The notes: a model not told the origin generated them from the letters alone. Positions 20,622 to 33,250 are shown, counted from the stretch's first letter. The stretch: 64,000 nt of DNA from Armigeres subalbatus (GCF_024139115.2 NC_085139.1:3790033-3854032), one strand, 5' to 3'. Numbers and translations: made by a program.

Positions 20622-22629
20622 GTAAGTTTTCACAGTGCCGTTGGTCGAATTATCTAAATCGAGGATTGCTGCATGAGATTCCATGTGTTCGTGATCGTGT
20701 TCATGTGTCTGTCCTACCTTAATTGCGCGCGCTGCACTGAAGTCGAATCCGATCGAACAAAAAAAAAAGCACACACCTTTGCATCCTGCCTCTTGATTTT
20801 GTGTTTCGTTTTTAAGCAAATTTCTTTGGTTCTGTTTGTCCAACTAAAGCTAATTATATTTACGATCCTTGTGTTTGTTTATGTATGCTTGCTGTCTTGC
20901 CGCGCTCGTGCTATCCCTCTAGCTACAACCTTTTGCGTGACTGTGTCTAGCGTCTTTCTCGCCTATGTTGTGTGTTGTTCAAACATTTCCCATCTCACAT
21001 TATCATTCGCGTATGTTACATCACAATCATCGTCACTCATGGAGAAAGGTCATCAACATCATCCCCAGAACATCTACGAAGGCATGGCAGTAATTTGCAC
21101 CTTCTTAAGCGACCGGGAGTTCATTGATATGGAGGTGGAAGCTAACACCTGCGTATAGACGACGTGTCTCCCGGAATTTCAAGAAAACGTTTGTATGATA
21201 ACTGATTGTATATTTTCCTTATTGTCCTTCTAAAGTATTAATTTCCCCGTGTTGATTGTTCATGTCCAATCAATTAACTTAGTAGAAGTCCACCTACCAG
21301 CAATAGTTTTTAAGAATCTAATATAATGATGGTTCAGCCTATTACTACTTAGCAAAATTTATTCCTATTCCATTTATTCTTTAGTGCTAAGAGAATTATC
21401 GTTCTGAATACTCAAAATTAATAAATAAAATTTGTAGATCCTGAAATTATTCCATTTCAATTTTATAGCAATGCTGATTTATGTGCCATATGTTCAACAA
21501 ATTTTAATTCTTAGGATTCATTGATAAATATTTGCTGAGATCTCGTCCTTAATATGTTGACTAAGAGCTCGGTTGTGCGAATTTCATCAAACCTGTTGCT
21601 AAAATTTCCACAAACCGTATAATTTATAAATTCCGTACACTTAATAAATATGGTATCAATTGAATGTTGAATTTTTAATAAGTTTATGCAGGAATTCTTT
21701 AGAGGTATCACGGAATTTCGAAATTCAATCATTGCCAGCATTAAATAATTTGGTTTCACAATTGTAACTGAAATTTGGGGGCGGAATAGTCTGGGTATTC
21801 CACACTTCACGTAGGGAACGTTAACTGCAAACAAGCTTTAGATCGAATATACTATATCAACAATATAGATCACTCTGGTTGACACCGACGGACAACACAG
21901 TAGCGACGCGGTGTCATAAAGTGTAGGCAATAGTAATAAAAACATTCCGAAGCGTGTTTAAAAGTATGATACAATGTGCAGTATAACATGTCGAAATAAT
22001 ATGCTAGAAATCTTCTTTGACCTCATTTGTATATCTTAGTTTGAAAATATTTTTTTTAACCCTCTCTTTCCCACGACTTTTTTCAAAGATTTCATTAGGA
22101 AGGAATCATTTGTGAAAAAAAAAGCTAGAACAAAAGTTATTTGGCATAGCTTAAATTAGTGGAAAACGAAAAAAAAGGTTTTGATTGTAAATCAATAGCT
22201 ACTTGATTGTTTTCAATAGTTTCACTATTTTTACTCGAAATTGATTATACTTGTAGTCTAATAAAACCATAAAGTTGTGCCACGAACTGCTTTTTGTTGT
22301 TGAAATAAATCGATGAATGTTGGAAGGTGTAAAATTTGATGGAGCTCTAAAGCAAACTTTTATGGGATTCCCTGGTCATCGTTTTCAGCAGTCAGTTATC
22401 CCAAAGGACAAACCGTCGAATAAGCAAATTTAAAAAATCTTCTATGTAATCTACCTGAATGAAACAAAATGTTGAATAATATGTTTAGAAGATGTTTCTC
22501 TATATGTATACTAAAATCTAGAACCTAAAGGTTCGAAAGCCTCTATTTGAGAAACATGAACGCCATTTTCTAAACAGCTCAATAACTTCGCAGCTCCCAT
22601 GCAAAAGGAGGTTTACTACATTTCGAGAG
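20622..22629. other. mbc intron, only weak coding-like signals
   Basis: An open frame at 20673-21158 ends in a segment (about 21040-21158: HPQNIYEGMAVICTFLSDRE, then stop) with plausible codon use. I found no acceptor in the phase needed for mbc and no recognised domain. The remainder (21160-22629) is AT-rich without features apart from runs of A/T. Confidence 0.35.
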
Positions 22630-23725
22630 GTTTCGAAGCCTTTCCAGAGGCTCGGAAGCCTTCTTTCAATAGACTCGGAAGCCTCCTTTCAAGAGGCTCG
22701 GAAGCCTCCTTTCAAGAGGCTCGGAAGCCTCCTTTCAAGAGGCTCGGAAGCCTCTTTTCAAGAGGCTCGGAAGCCTCCTTTCAAGAGGCTCGGAAGCCTC
22801 CTTTCAAGAGGCTCAGGAAGCCTCCTTTCAAGAGGCTCAGAGCCTCCTTTCAAGAGGCTCAGAAGCCTCCTTTCAAGAGGCTCAGGAAGCCTCCTTTCAA
22901 GAGGCTCAGGAAGCCTCCTTTCAAGACAACTCAGGAAGCCTCCTTTCAAGAGGCTCAGGAAGCCTCCTTTCAAGAGGCTTGGAAGCCTCCTTTCAAGAGG
23001 CTTGGAAGCCTCCTTTCAAGAGGCTCAGAGCCTCCTTTCAAGAGGCTCAGGAAGCCTCCTTTCAAGAGGCTCAGGCCTCCTTTCAAGAGGCTCCAGAGCC
23101 TCCTTTCAAGAGGCTCAGGAAGCCTCCTTTCAAGAGGCTCAGGCCTCCTTTCAAGAGGCTCAGAGCCTCCTTTCAAGAGGCTCAGGAAGCCTCCTTTCAA
23201 GAGGCTCAGGCCTCCTTTCAAGAGGCTCAGAAGCCTCCTTTCAAGAGGCTCAGAAGCCTCCTTTCAAGAGGCTCAGAGCCTCCTTTCAAGAGGCTCAGGA
23301 AGCCTCCTTTCAAGAGGCTCAGAAGCCTCCTTTCAAGAGAGCTCAGAAGCCTCCTTTCAAGAGGCTCAGAAGCCTCCTTTCAAGAGGCTCAGAAGCCTCC
23401 TTTCAAGAGGCTCAGAAGCCTCCTTTCAAGAGGCTCAGAAGCCTCCTTTCAAGAGGCTCAGAAGCCTCCTTTCAAGAGGCTCAGAAGCCTCCGTTCAAGA
23501 GGCTCAGAAGCCTCCTTTCAAGAGGCTCGGAAGTCTCCTTTCAAGAGGCTCGGAAGCCTCCTTTCAAGAGGCTCGGAAGCCTCCTTTCAAGAGGCTCGGA
23601 AGCCTCCTTTCAAGAGGCTCGGCAGCCTCCTTTCAAGAGGCTCGGCAGCCTCCTTTCAAGAGGCTCGGAAGCCTCCTTTCAAGAGGCTCGGAAGCCTCCT
23701 TTCAAGATGCTCGGAAGCATCCTTT
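22630..23725 (+). repeat. minisatellite of 21-24-bp units, about 47 copies
   Basis: The unit is AGGCTCGGAAGCCTCCTTT followed by CAAG (23 bp). Length variants arise from changes around the GGCTC/AAGCC palindrome: 24 bp with an extra A-G (CTCAGGAAG), 22 bp (CTCAGAGCC) and 21 bp (CTCAGGCC). CGG-type units form both outer parts and CAG-type units the centre, suggesting internal amplification. All three + frames are open across most of the array and encode PPFKRL, SLLSRGSE and ASFQEA repeats. I regard this as a consequence of the unit having no stop, not as a gene. Confidence 0.95.
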
Positions 23726-24246
23726 TGAAATCCACGATCGAAAATGTGTTGATTCCTAAACGAAACGAAAACGACGAAAACTTGCTATAAGTTGAGATTT
23801 ATCAAACCTTTCGTGTCTATATACCTGTTTTTTGTCGGAAAATATAACGTTATGTTGTTATGTTATGTTTTGTTATCATGAAATAAACGAATTAAAAACA
23901 AAACATTGTACGCCATATATTGCTTGAATAATCGGTAGACGAATGAGTCATCTCTTCAGTCCCCTGTTCGCGTGTCTTCCAAGGGTGGTCTCATTTTCCC
24001 CTGCATCAGCAGAAGTTTAAATTTCAAGGGTCATGTAAATCATGAAAACCCGAGCAAAAAATTTTTTACGAGAATTTATTTAGAGGGTTGATGTCTTTAG
24101 CAAAGTTGTAGAGTATGTTATTTTGAACATCTTTGCTGGATACCTGATACTTTAGACTAAAATTTGTAGGAGAAATCGCTTCAATTTAGTGAACTAACCT
24201 CAAACTCGTTTTTTGAGCTTTTCCATGTTCCATGTATCAATTAATC
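23726..24246. other. intron DNA, no feature recognised
   Basis: This is AT-rich sequence between the minisatellite and a direct-repeat-flanked insertion. No coding signal is visible. Confidence 0.4.
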
Positions 24247-24269
24247 AACTCAGTATGTTCCGTGAAATT

Positions 24270-25431
24270 TCATTTCATTTTGCAGCGTTTAGTAATGAGA
24301 GCGCAAGTCAATCCAAGGCCGATAATAGAGAGGATAATGAAAGAAGAGTCCTTGCAGACCACTTGAACGTCATGGGGTAGGATAAGGATGGGGTGAAGTG
24401 AGGTTCGGATTTGGAATCGACTCAACACTAATGCAAAATGTAATTGAATGCAAACTACTCAATAATCAAAGGCTATTTAATTTGTTATCTTTATGTGACC
24501 ACATTGAAAATATAAAAAAATATTGCGTATTAGTGTTCTATTTTATAACTTTTATTTATGCAGAAAGAAAATAATTAACTTTGTTTGTTCTGGGTGTAGG
24601 GTATGCGTTCGTCAAATCACTTTGTTTACCTAAGTCATTGTTTCGTCAATGTTCTTAAGCTGTGTCGACACTACAAACTCAATGTAAGATATATCATGTA
24701 AAAGTGGAAACTGTTAAAGAATTTAGTTTGTTCTATTATAATTTTTTTGTCAAGGTTGCCTATAACTTTAAACTGTTCTAACAAGTAGCTTTATCGTTGA
24801 TTAATTACGGTGATTATCTATTAAGTTCTAATCAAGGTCAGCTATAGGATTCACTTTTCGCAGCTTCATCACGCCTATTGCCTATCTAATTGTAAAAATG
24901 ATCGAGAATGAAGCCGTTATAAGATTGTTCTTATACTATCATTATAATGTGTGGTATTTTTTATTATTGCTATTCAAAATGAAGCATAACAAAATAAAAC
25001 TGGCACCATGTTCCTAGTTTCGAAAAAACTTCTACTCAGTGAATCCAGCAGTCAATTCCCTGCGAATGTTTTGAATACTTTGTTTTTTTAATGAATCTAT
25101 CTAGCTAAATGTAAGCGTGGCTACGACTCAGCGTCACAGGGAACGCATAAGAAAAGTATTGCCGAAAAGAAGAGAACTCACATCATTATCACTGATGAAA
25201 AAGGCCTCTGCCTGACTGCACTACCATTCAAGGCTCCAAGACACGATGTCCGTTGGAACACATGCACATGCGGTTTATTCAATGCCAATCGTCAATGCCA
25301 GATATGTGACGCGGCACCAAACAAAAAAAGTCAACATGTGATACCACCACGACAGAATATGTTTGCCATCTCAGTGCTATTGGCGTAAGCCCACCCATTG
25401 CATCAAGATCACATATCCGAGGGGAGGGAGG
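24270..25431. mobile_element. insertion flanked by a perfect 23-bp direct repeat
   Basis: A 23-bp sequence beginning AACTCAGTATGTTCC occurs at 24247-24269 and again at 25432-25454. The 1.16-kb interior has no TIRs. Just inside the left repeat is an exon-like stretch: TTTTGCAG followed by a frame reading RLVMRAQVNPRPIIERIMKE and a stop about 26 codons in. The long direct repeat could be a retroposition target duplication. The interior is not a LINE or SINE that I recognise. Confidence 0.5.
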
Positions 25432-25483
25432 AACTCAGTATGTTCCGTGAAATTGTATATTTAAGTAAGCAATTTATATTTAA

Positions 25484-26776
25484 CCTTTTGTCTGTGCTCT
25501 GGGGTCAATATGACCCCAGGCCACTTTGAGTGGCTGCCATTTTTTAAGTTTTCAACCGATTCTCCTAATTTTTGGTAGTTTGGTAAAACTCGCCGAGATC
25601 TGTCTCCTAGGTGCAAATTCGCTTGAAAAATCTTGAAAATATGCGCTACAGTGTCCTTTTTTCAAAAAACTTACGTTGTCTGTGCTCTGGGGTCAAATTA
25701 TTTAAATTTCTATAACTATTTTAATGTTTGGCCAATTTTGGATTTTTGGGGCTGTTTCGAAAGATAATTTAATCATCTTTCAGGTCGTTACCAAATATTG
25801 ACTATAGGTGGGCAGGTACATCGCGGGAGGGTTTTCGTAAAAAGGGTACAAAAACAGTGATTTTTATGCTTATTTTATTATATCTCAAAATCCTACCCAT
25901 TCTGGACTGCATCTTTTCAAAAAGGTTATGCAAGAAGGCGTCTGCTTTGACATGAGACATTGATTAGTTTAGCGCTTGGTCGCCAGGTGGCGTATATTTG
26001 AATTCATTATTTTAGATTACTCAAGTAACTCCGATGTATGGAATTTTCCTCATTGTAAATATTCTTATCGCACAATTTTGAAATTTGTAAAGATGACGTC
26101 TGTAACAAAGTTCGTCTGGTGGAAATAGACTGTCATGTGACGGAATAAATAATAAGGAAATTTACAAATAGGCGGCGCTAGTGTACTTGCAATATTCTTG
26201 CATATATGAAATATTGCTTTAGCTTGAGATCCCTCATACCTACACCCAAGTTGTATTCGACAACATTGTTCAGGATGTCTAGCACTACAAAGCGGTGCTC
26301 AATATAATGAGCACTTCTTCCCATTTTTTAATTTGTGCGATAAGAATATTTACACTGAGGAGAATTCTATATATCGGAATATCTTGAGTAGTCTAAAATA
26401 ATGAATTCAAATATATCAAAACCTGGCGGCCGAGTTCTAAACTTATCAACGCCTCATGCCAAAGCACATGCCTTCCTGCATAGCCTTTTTTTAAAAGTTG
26501 CAGTTCAAAATGGGTAGGATTTTCGGGTATAAGTAAAATAATCATGAAAAATCACTGTTTTTGTACCCTTGTTCACTAAAACCCCTCCCCGCGATGTACC
26601 CGCCCACCTATAGTCAATCTTTGGTAACGACCTGAAAGATGATTAAATTATCTTTCGAAACAGCCCAAAAAATCAAAAATTGGCCAAACATTAAAAAAGT
26701 TATAGCAATTTCAATTTGGGGTCAATTTGACCCCAGAGCACAGACAACGTAAGTTTTTTTGAGCACAGACAGAAGG
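25484..26776. mobile_element. 1.3-kb fold-back element with TTAA duplication
   Basis: The termini CCTTTTGTCTGTGCTC and GAGCACAGACAGAAGG are flanked by TTAA at 25480-25483 and 26777-26780, as in piggyBac-type elements. Inside, about 450-500-bp arms are inverted copies of each other (GGGGTCAAATTATTT; GTTTGGCCAATTTT; GAAAGATAATTTAATCATC; CCACCTATAGTCAA). The left side carries an extra 190-bp partial duplication of the terminus ending at the second TTGTCTGTGCTC (25677). No transposase is present. Confidence 0.85.
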
Positions 26777-27477
26777 TTAAGTAAGCAATTTAAGGAGACT
26801 CCAGCAATATACAATGAGGATATGATATGTTATAATGATTATTATGTCAAATAGGCACTATTTTATTCAATGTTTATTTTCTTTAATTGGCTCTTTTTGG
26901 CACCTAAATTTTTAATAATTTGTTAGCCCATTATGTCTAGAATAAGAAAAGAGATAAAATATAGAGGAGAAAAAACATATTTTCACATTGAAGATAACAT
27001 TTTAGCAACAATGTCTCTTCAACAAAGTCAAAGCTGCTCAAAGTTTGAGGTTTATTTTGATGTTTGTTGGAATAGGGCGGCCCCACTACATTTTTAGATA
27101 AATTTTTTAACTTCTGTGTTTCTAATTTGAGCATTGTACGATGTTCTAGAAAGTTGTTCCTTATTTAGTGTTGAGGAATATTGTTGAAGAAGCTATTGTT
27201 GTATGTCGATTGTATCAGTTGACGGAGAATTTCTGCAAAATATTCTCTGGTAACGTGTTAGGGATGGATCGATGAGAATTTGCCCATACATTTTTGCAAC
27301 GTTCACGGGAAATGCATTAATATGAGTCATGAATCGTATCACCACGCACCTCCAACGCCAATGACGGGAACGTTATTCGATAGTAAATCGATTTGAGATC
27401 CAGAATCTAACAACGCTTGAACTTGATATGCTTAGCCACTTTTGGATGTCGCTGTTGCAGCATGTCACGATCTAGAA
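26777..27477. other. intron DNA, nothing recognised
   Basis: No coding or repeat structure could be supported here. Confidence 0.35.
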
Positions 27478-27857
27478 CAGTGCTGCTCAGCATTTTGTGC
27501 GTTTTTCCCTTAATTTACTTGTCACATAATGAAAATGAGCTTTCACCGTACAAGTTAGTACTTGGACGGAAGCTTTCAAATATATTTATCAGCTGAGGAT
27601 ATTGAAACGAATATTGGTGATAAAACCATTCCGAACGACTTGAACAAAGTAAAATTACATTGCGGCCCGCGGTCCGCACTTTTGTTTTTCTTTGGTCGTA
27701 TCGTACGAAGTGAATTTGACACCAATATCCGTTTTATTACCTTCATAGATATATTTAAAAGCTTTCGTCCAAGTACTAACTTGTAAGGTCAAAGCTCATT
27801 TTTATTGGGTGAGAAGTAAACTAAGGGGCAAAACACCCAAAGTGCTGAGCACCACTG
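27478..27857. mobile_element. 380-bp hAT-like fold-back MITE
   Basis: The ends CAGTGCTGCTCAGCA and TGCTGAGCACCACTG pair, and the pairing continues almost to the centre (AAAATGAGCTTTCACCGTAC; AGTTAGTACTTGGACGGAAG; ACCAATATTCG-type block). Flanks ATCTAGAA (27470-27477) and ATCTAGTT (27858-27865) match at six of eight positions. CAGTG-TGCTC ends and an 8-bp duplication are hAT features. Confidence 0.8.
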
Positions 27858-27911
27858 ATCTAGTTTGTGGTTTTGAGGTTCAAGGAATTGTGGGTTCATA
27901 ACCTTCCAAAA

Positions 27912-28283
27912 TTACGTACAGCAGCCCACGTAGAAGTTCGTACAGCAGCCCACGTACAACAGCTGAGATACTCCTGTCAAACACTGATTTAGTTTTTGAA
28001 GATCGTCCACATGGCGGGTGCATTCATCGATGAGATTACAGATATCTTCTGATGACTTTCTTGAAACCTTCTTCATATTGAGCAGAGCAAGGATATGTGA
28101 TTCGATTATCAGCCTTTGGTTTCCAATACGTTCTTCTAAAATATCCAAAACTCGGGCGACTTTATTGTTTTGAATCGTTTTCAAATCAATTACTTCTTCT
28201 GCATCATTCTTCAATGAATTCTCCAAATGATACAACTTGACCGCATCAGAATCTTTTGATCGTTGTATTATGTGTTGAAACAT
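27912..28283 (-). pseudogene. BEL/Pao retrotransposon gag fragment (DUF1759-like)
   Basis: The - strand frame reads KLYHLENSLKNDAEEVID, NKVARVLDILEERIGNQRLI, IESHILALLNMKKVSRKSSE and LIDECTRHVDDL. This is the YLxxxLKGxA ... LExRYGxxRLI ... HIxAL pattern of Pao/BEL gag (DUF1759). Only about 120 codons remain, with no protease, RT or LTR nearby. The C-terminal end shows a small duplicated YVGCCT. Confidence 0.7.
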
Positions 28284-28619
28284 CGACTTGAAGCGTGGTC
28301 ATGATTCGTAACGGCCATCAAATGTCGGCAAGGGAGTACGGAACGATTGGGCTTGAATGATAACGGGTTGATTCGATGATTGATTTACTATTTGCTTCGA
28401 TCATTATTTCTGTTTTGGCAAGTGTTTGCGTTTGGTGTAAAGAGTTTCAAATTCAATGTACTTCTCTTCCTGGCATCACGGATATCGTTGTATTCTTGAT
28501 AGATACTTACTTGATACTTGATGGGCTACAGCTCTTCGATGAACCTGCGCCGAATAAAGTACCCTTCTCTACTGGACTCGATCCTGGGCCAATCGCTTCC
28601 AGTCGCCCTGAACATTGAG

Positions 28620-31600
28620 CGCCATCAGGTCCTATTCAACTGCAAAAAGCCATCGTAACCTACGGAATCTTCCGAGATCCTTACTAAATATTATCTTCGC
28701 TTGACGTTCTTCCGGCATACGAACAACGTAACCAGCCCACCGTAGTCTGCCGTGTTGTATAAGCTTAATAATATCCAGTCCTTTATACACCTGGTACAAT
28801 TCATGATTCATGCGATGCGCCAGATACCGTTCTCCTATTTACCGCCGAGTATTGTCCACAGCACCTTACGCTCAAACACTCCGAAAGATCTCCGATCAGC
28901 CTTCTTTAACGACCATGTTTCATGGCCGTATAAAACCACCGGAAGAATCAGAGTAACAGCGCGAGTTTTGTTTTCGTTTGTAGACTACGGGACTTAAGCT
29001 GGTTACGAAGTCCGTAATAAGCCCTATTTGCAGCTGCAATACGCCTTTTTACCTCGCGGGTAACATCATTATCGCACGTCACTAATGTTCCAAGATACAC
29101 AAATTCTTCTACCACTTCAAATTTTTCACCATCCAGCCATTTCGCTACCACCACCACTAATGAACCCACGTTGATTGCCAGCGACCATGTACTTCGTTTT
29201 GCTAGTATTGATCGTGAGTTAAATCTTAGCTGTCTCCCTCTTAAAAGGCACAAAAGCCTCTTCCACGGCACGGCGATCAATCCCGATAATATCGATATCG
29301 TCCGCAAATCCCAGGAGCATATGTGATCTTGTGATAATGGTACCGCTTCTTTGAACACCAGCTCTCCTAAACGCTCCCTCGAGCGCTATATCGAATAGTA
29401 CCAGAGTGCATCATCCTGCTTTAATCCATCTAAGGTAACAAATGACGTCGACATTTCATCCGCAACCCTTACACTTGATTTCGATAACGTTATACGAATC
29501 AGGCGTATCAGTTTCGCCGGAAAACCATGTTCAAGTTTGATTTGCCATAATACATTCCGTTTCACTGAATTGTACGCCGCCTTGAAATCAATAAACAGAT
29601 GATGTGTCTGCAAGTTGTACTCCCGGAATTAATCAAGGGTTTGTTTCAGGGTAAACATTTGATCCGTCGTTGATCGGCTCTCACGAAAACCTGCTTGGTA
29701 TTCGCCGAAGAAGGACTCTTCAAGCGGTTTCAATCTGTTAAACAGAATACGGGACTTAATTTTGTACGCCGAATTAAGGAGGGTTATTCCTCGATAATTG
29801 GCGCACTCTAGTCGGTGCCCTTCCTAAAGAGAGGGCAAATGAGTCCGTCCAACCAGCTAGCAGGCATTTCCTCGTCTACCCATATTTTCGACATAATATG
29901 GTGCAGAACTAAAGCTGCTCACTGCCATGTTTGAGAAGTTCAGCCGGGAGCTGGTCCTTCCCCGCAGCCTTATAGCCTATTCAGATTGGGCTATTTATGA
30001 CTTTGTTAAGTGAGAGGGTATCCAATTATTACGAGGTGTTCAGACTGCAGCAAGATAATATATCTTGACGTTTCCATGCTTCCTCATTTGCACGCTAATA
30101 CAGGGTTGAATTCAAGGAGAGTTTTAAAATTTAATTTGCGAAATCAAGCATTTGTGTGGCGACAATTGAACATTTTTTCTGAACAAAGTTTCTACGAAAA
30201 AAAAATATAAAAAAATATGAAAAGGAATTTTCGAAGAATATTTGAAGCTCTCATTAAGGATAATAAGCGAAGCTACATTCAGTAGTTAGGTGCGCCGCTC
30301 TTCGGGGAATCAGACTATTCCTCAATTTATTTTTAAGTTTAAAAAGTATTTTGATTCTGTACTATGATCGAACGGAGATTTGATAGAAAAATTTAGATAC
30401 TTTTGGGAATTCTCACAAATAAATAAAAAATGGACGATTGGACCAATTTTCAAGAAATATTATCGAACTAAAATGTATTTCCACCAGTATCTCCATGTAT
30501 GAAGGGCATCTCAGCAATTTATTTTTTTTTTCAAAAATGGAAACTGAACCATTGCGTTCTACTCGACAATCAATGATACAGCTTCTAACAAAATCGAATC
30601 GTGTGAATGTGATATAATTTAAACTGGATTTTGGATGAATTAATGCATTACCAATCCATGTTTTATTTAAGGTTATTCTACTTTATATATATAATCAAAT
30701 CGTACAGTTGTCCCACGTGAAAAATGTTGAAATCCAAAGTATATTGAGCCATTCAAGGAGCAGAATTAAAACAATTTATGAAATCATGTTTATTCATCAG
30801 ATATATTCGTTTTACAACCATTCCTACGTTTTAAATTGTCTTCCGCATTGGCCCTTGAACTTTGAAAATTTATTCGATTTGTTCTATAAAATCTAGGTTT
30901 AAGTTAAATACTTCATGTTAATTCTAGAGAGCATCTGTTTTTTAAACAATTCATGTTGAATAAGTGGAGAATAAATAATTATCATCATTATTTTTCATCA
31001 TATAAAATGCTTTCCACAAAACCATCACAATCCGAGTCATTCTTCAGCGCTCAGAAGATTTCCATCGAACATGCATTCGACCCTGCTGCGACGGAAAGAG
31101 CATGACTGTCAACTTCTGAAACGAAATGAAAACAGAGAGAATTTTCTCTCTGGCAAAGAAAACGTGACGCTTGTCAGGTTTGTTTTGTTGAATTTCTCCC
31201 TGCATTCCAGTTAGAACGAAAGCTCTCTCGTAATAATTGTTCGTAATAAATTCTTCGTGACTCTTTTTAGCGGGTATCTTTTGACAGCGCAAAATGTATG
31301 GAATATTACGTAAATAATGACATCATAAAGCGTATTTACCCTGAAACGCCAATTATTATGTCATTAATGGCGTAATCTGAATAGGCTATTATTGTGTTTC
31401 AGCTCTTTAACAGTTTTTTTTAACCTCATCCAGTGTAGGTGACTACATAGATTGTCCATCGTCGCTAAAATTTATTCTGCTCACCGATGCACCGTCACTT
31501 CCACAATTCAACAAAGTCTCGAAGTGTTGCTTCCCACCTGGCAGCCAATTCGGTTTTATCTGTCTGCAAATTCTCTTCTTGGTTGTTGCACATGACGCTT

Positions 31601-33250
31601 TCTACGCACACCATTGACAGACTCATAAAACCTCCGCATATCATTCTGCTCCATTTTTCCTGCGCCACACTAATAACTTGTTCTTCGTACTCTTTTTCTT
31701 CCTGCGGTGGGTTCGTTTTTCGGCTGCTCTTGCTTCCTTGTACCGATCTCTATTCGATCGGGTACCCGACACCAACATCCGTCTTCTGGCAACGTTCTTC
31801 TCGTCCGTCACTCTCTGACACTCCATATCGAACCAACCCGTTCTGGGTCGCCTCTGTGCAGTGCCTAGCACTTCTCGTGCTGTTGTGCTCACCGCTCCAT
31901 GGATCGACTCCCATAGATCTTTGATGTTGTCGCTAACGTTGATTGCACTTATCCGTTCGTCGAGCTTCTGGTGGTACTCAGCCGATACTCCTTCTACCGA
32001 CAATCGCTGGATATTGTAACGCATCGTTCGCTGTGATCTTTCGTTCGATACAGTTGACAACCGTGATCGAATATTACTGACAACGAGGTAGTGATCAGAG
32101 ACCTCTGAATGTCCGCACATCGATAACATCCGAGAAATGGCGCCCATCCACCAGAACATGGTCTATCTGGTTGCAAGTTTCACCATTTGGGTGTCTCCAG
32201 GTGTGCTTTCGGATGTTCTTTCGTGCAGAGTAGGTGCTACTGATGGCCATACCTCTGGCAGCGGCGAAATTTACTAGCCGTAGGCCGTTGTCAATTGCTA
32301 GCGGAGTGAAGGCTTTCCCTACCGATTACGGGACGGAAAAAGTCCTCTCTACCGACCTGAGCGTTAGCGTCTCCGATAACAGTTTTCACGTCATGCTTTG
32401 GGCACTCCCCATAGGCTTTATCAAGACATTCATAAAACGTGTCCTTCACGTCGTCGCATTTATCGTTTGTCGGTGCGTAAACGTTGATTAGGCTGTAATT
32501 GAAGAATTTGATTGTGGGGTCCACGGCTCGGAATTCGCGTTCTCCGGATCTGGGCAATCGGACTTCTTGAATAGCGGCCACGTTCACTCGAACCTTCTGC
32601 AGTTCGCGAGCCAGAAGGCTCACTCGTCCAGGTTCATTTAGGATCCTGACATTCCAGGTACCGAGTTTCCAATCATAGTCCTTATTTCGTTGCCGGGACG
32701 GTTGCCAAAAATAACGTTCTCTTTTTCTTCTATCTCCATTTTTCGTGGTATTTGAGAGGCTTCAGTAAGCTACCTTACCGGGGTCGCGTTACCTACATCG
32801 CGATGATGGGGCTGCCACCTTAGGTATAGCTGACGCGATACAGCATTTCGTTTATCAGCCGCTGGGTACCAGACAGACGCTGTTTGAGCCGCACCTCCTG
32901 GTGAACAGACGCTCAAGGCGCACCTTATCACTCTAGCTGATGTCAGGAAGACAAGAGTGCCCAGGTTGCACTACCAGCTAAGTACACAACCCTTAGCTGG
33001 CGGTCTTTTGTCATCGGACGATTCCACCGTTGCTATATTATTTAATTCTACTGAACCCAAGCCACTGCCGTGTGATGGCGGGTTTCTTCGCACGATTGTG
33101 CTCACTTTAACTGGTCACTTCTACCGTTACGCTGAGATGTGGATACTCATATCGCCAGCCTCGGTACAACACTGTAGCTGATAATATGACGTCCCTAATC
33201 CCGAATCCCAAGGTGTCAGGCGACTCGTACCGAGGCAGGCAGTTAACGGA
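28620..33250 (-). pseudogene. RTE-type LINE, degenerate, split by a 1.4-kb element
   Basis: On the - strand the order is 5' leader (about 33250-32640), then APE endonuclease: AAIQEVRLPRSGE, NVYAPTND, and VIGDANAQVGRED at 32623-32291. SDHYLVVSNIRSRLS and GWFDMECQRVTDEKN follow at 32159-31641. The RT lies at about 29960-28950 (KDQLPAELLKH; HHLFIDFKAAYNSV; EFVYLGTLVTCDNDVTREVKRRI). Several stops and frame changes exist, and the RT catalytic box is damaged. The order and motifs match the + strand copy at 52458-55598. The element at 29973-31388 lies in it. Outer ends are approximate. Confidence 0.85.
29973..31388. mobile_element. 1.4-kb non-autonomous element with TTA duplication
   Basis: Exact 15-bp TIRs TAGCCTATTCAGATT (29973-29987; complement 31374-31388) are flanked by TTA (29970-29972 and 31389-31391). 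Removing the element restores the host LINE codons (AAC AAT AAG GCT, read on -), which fixes the duplication. A 3-bp TTA duplication is typical of PIF/Harbinger. No transposase is recognised; an 82-codon - strand frame at 31044-31292 has no known domain. Confidence 0.85.

Noticed and set aside
21040..21158. Possible mbc alternative terminal exon ending in a stop
   Set aside because: No acceptor in the needed phase, no recognised sequence; kept only as a remark in the intron entry.
22599..23790. Three long overlapping open frames (250-390 codons) on the + strand
   Set aside because: They are translations of a 23-bp tandem repeat in all frames. No splice, start or domain support.
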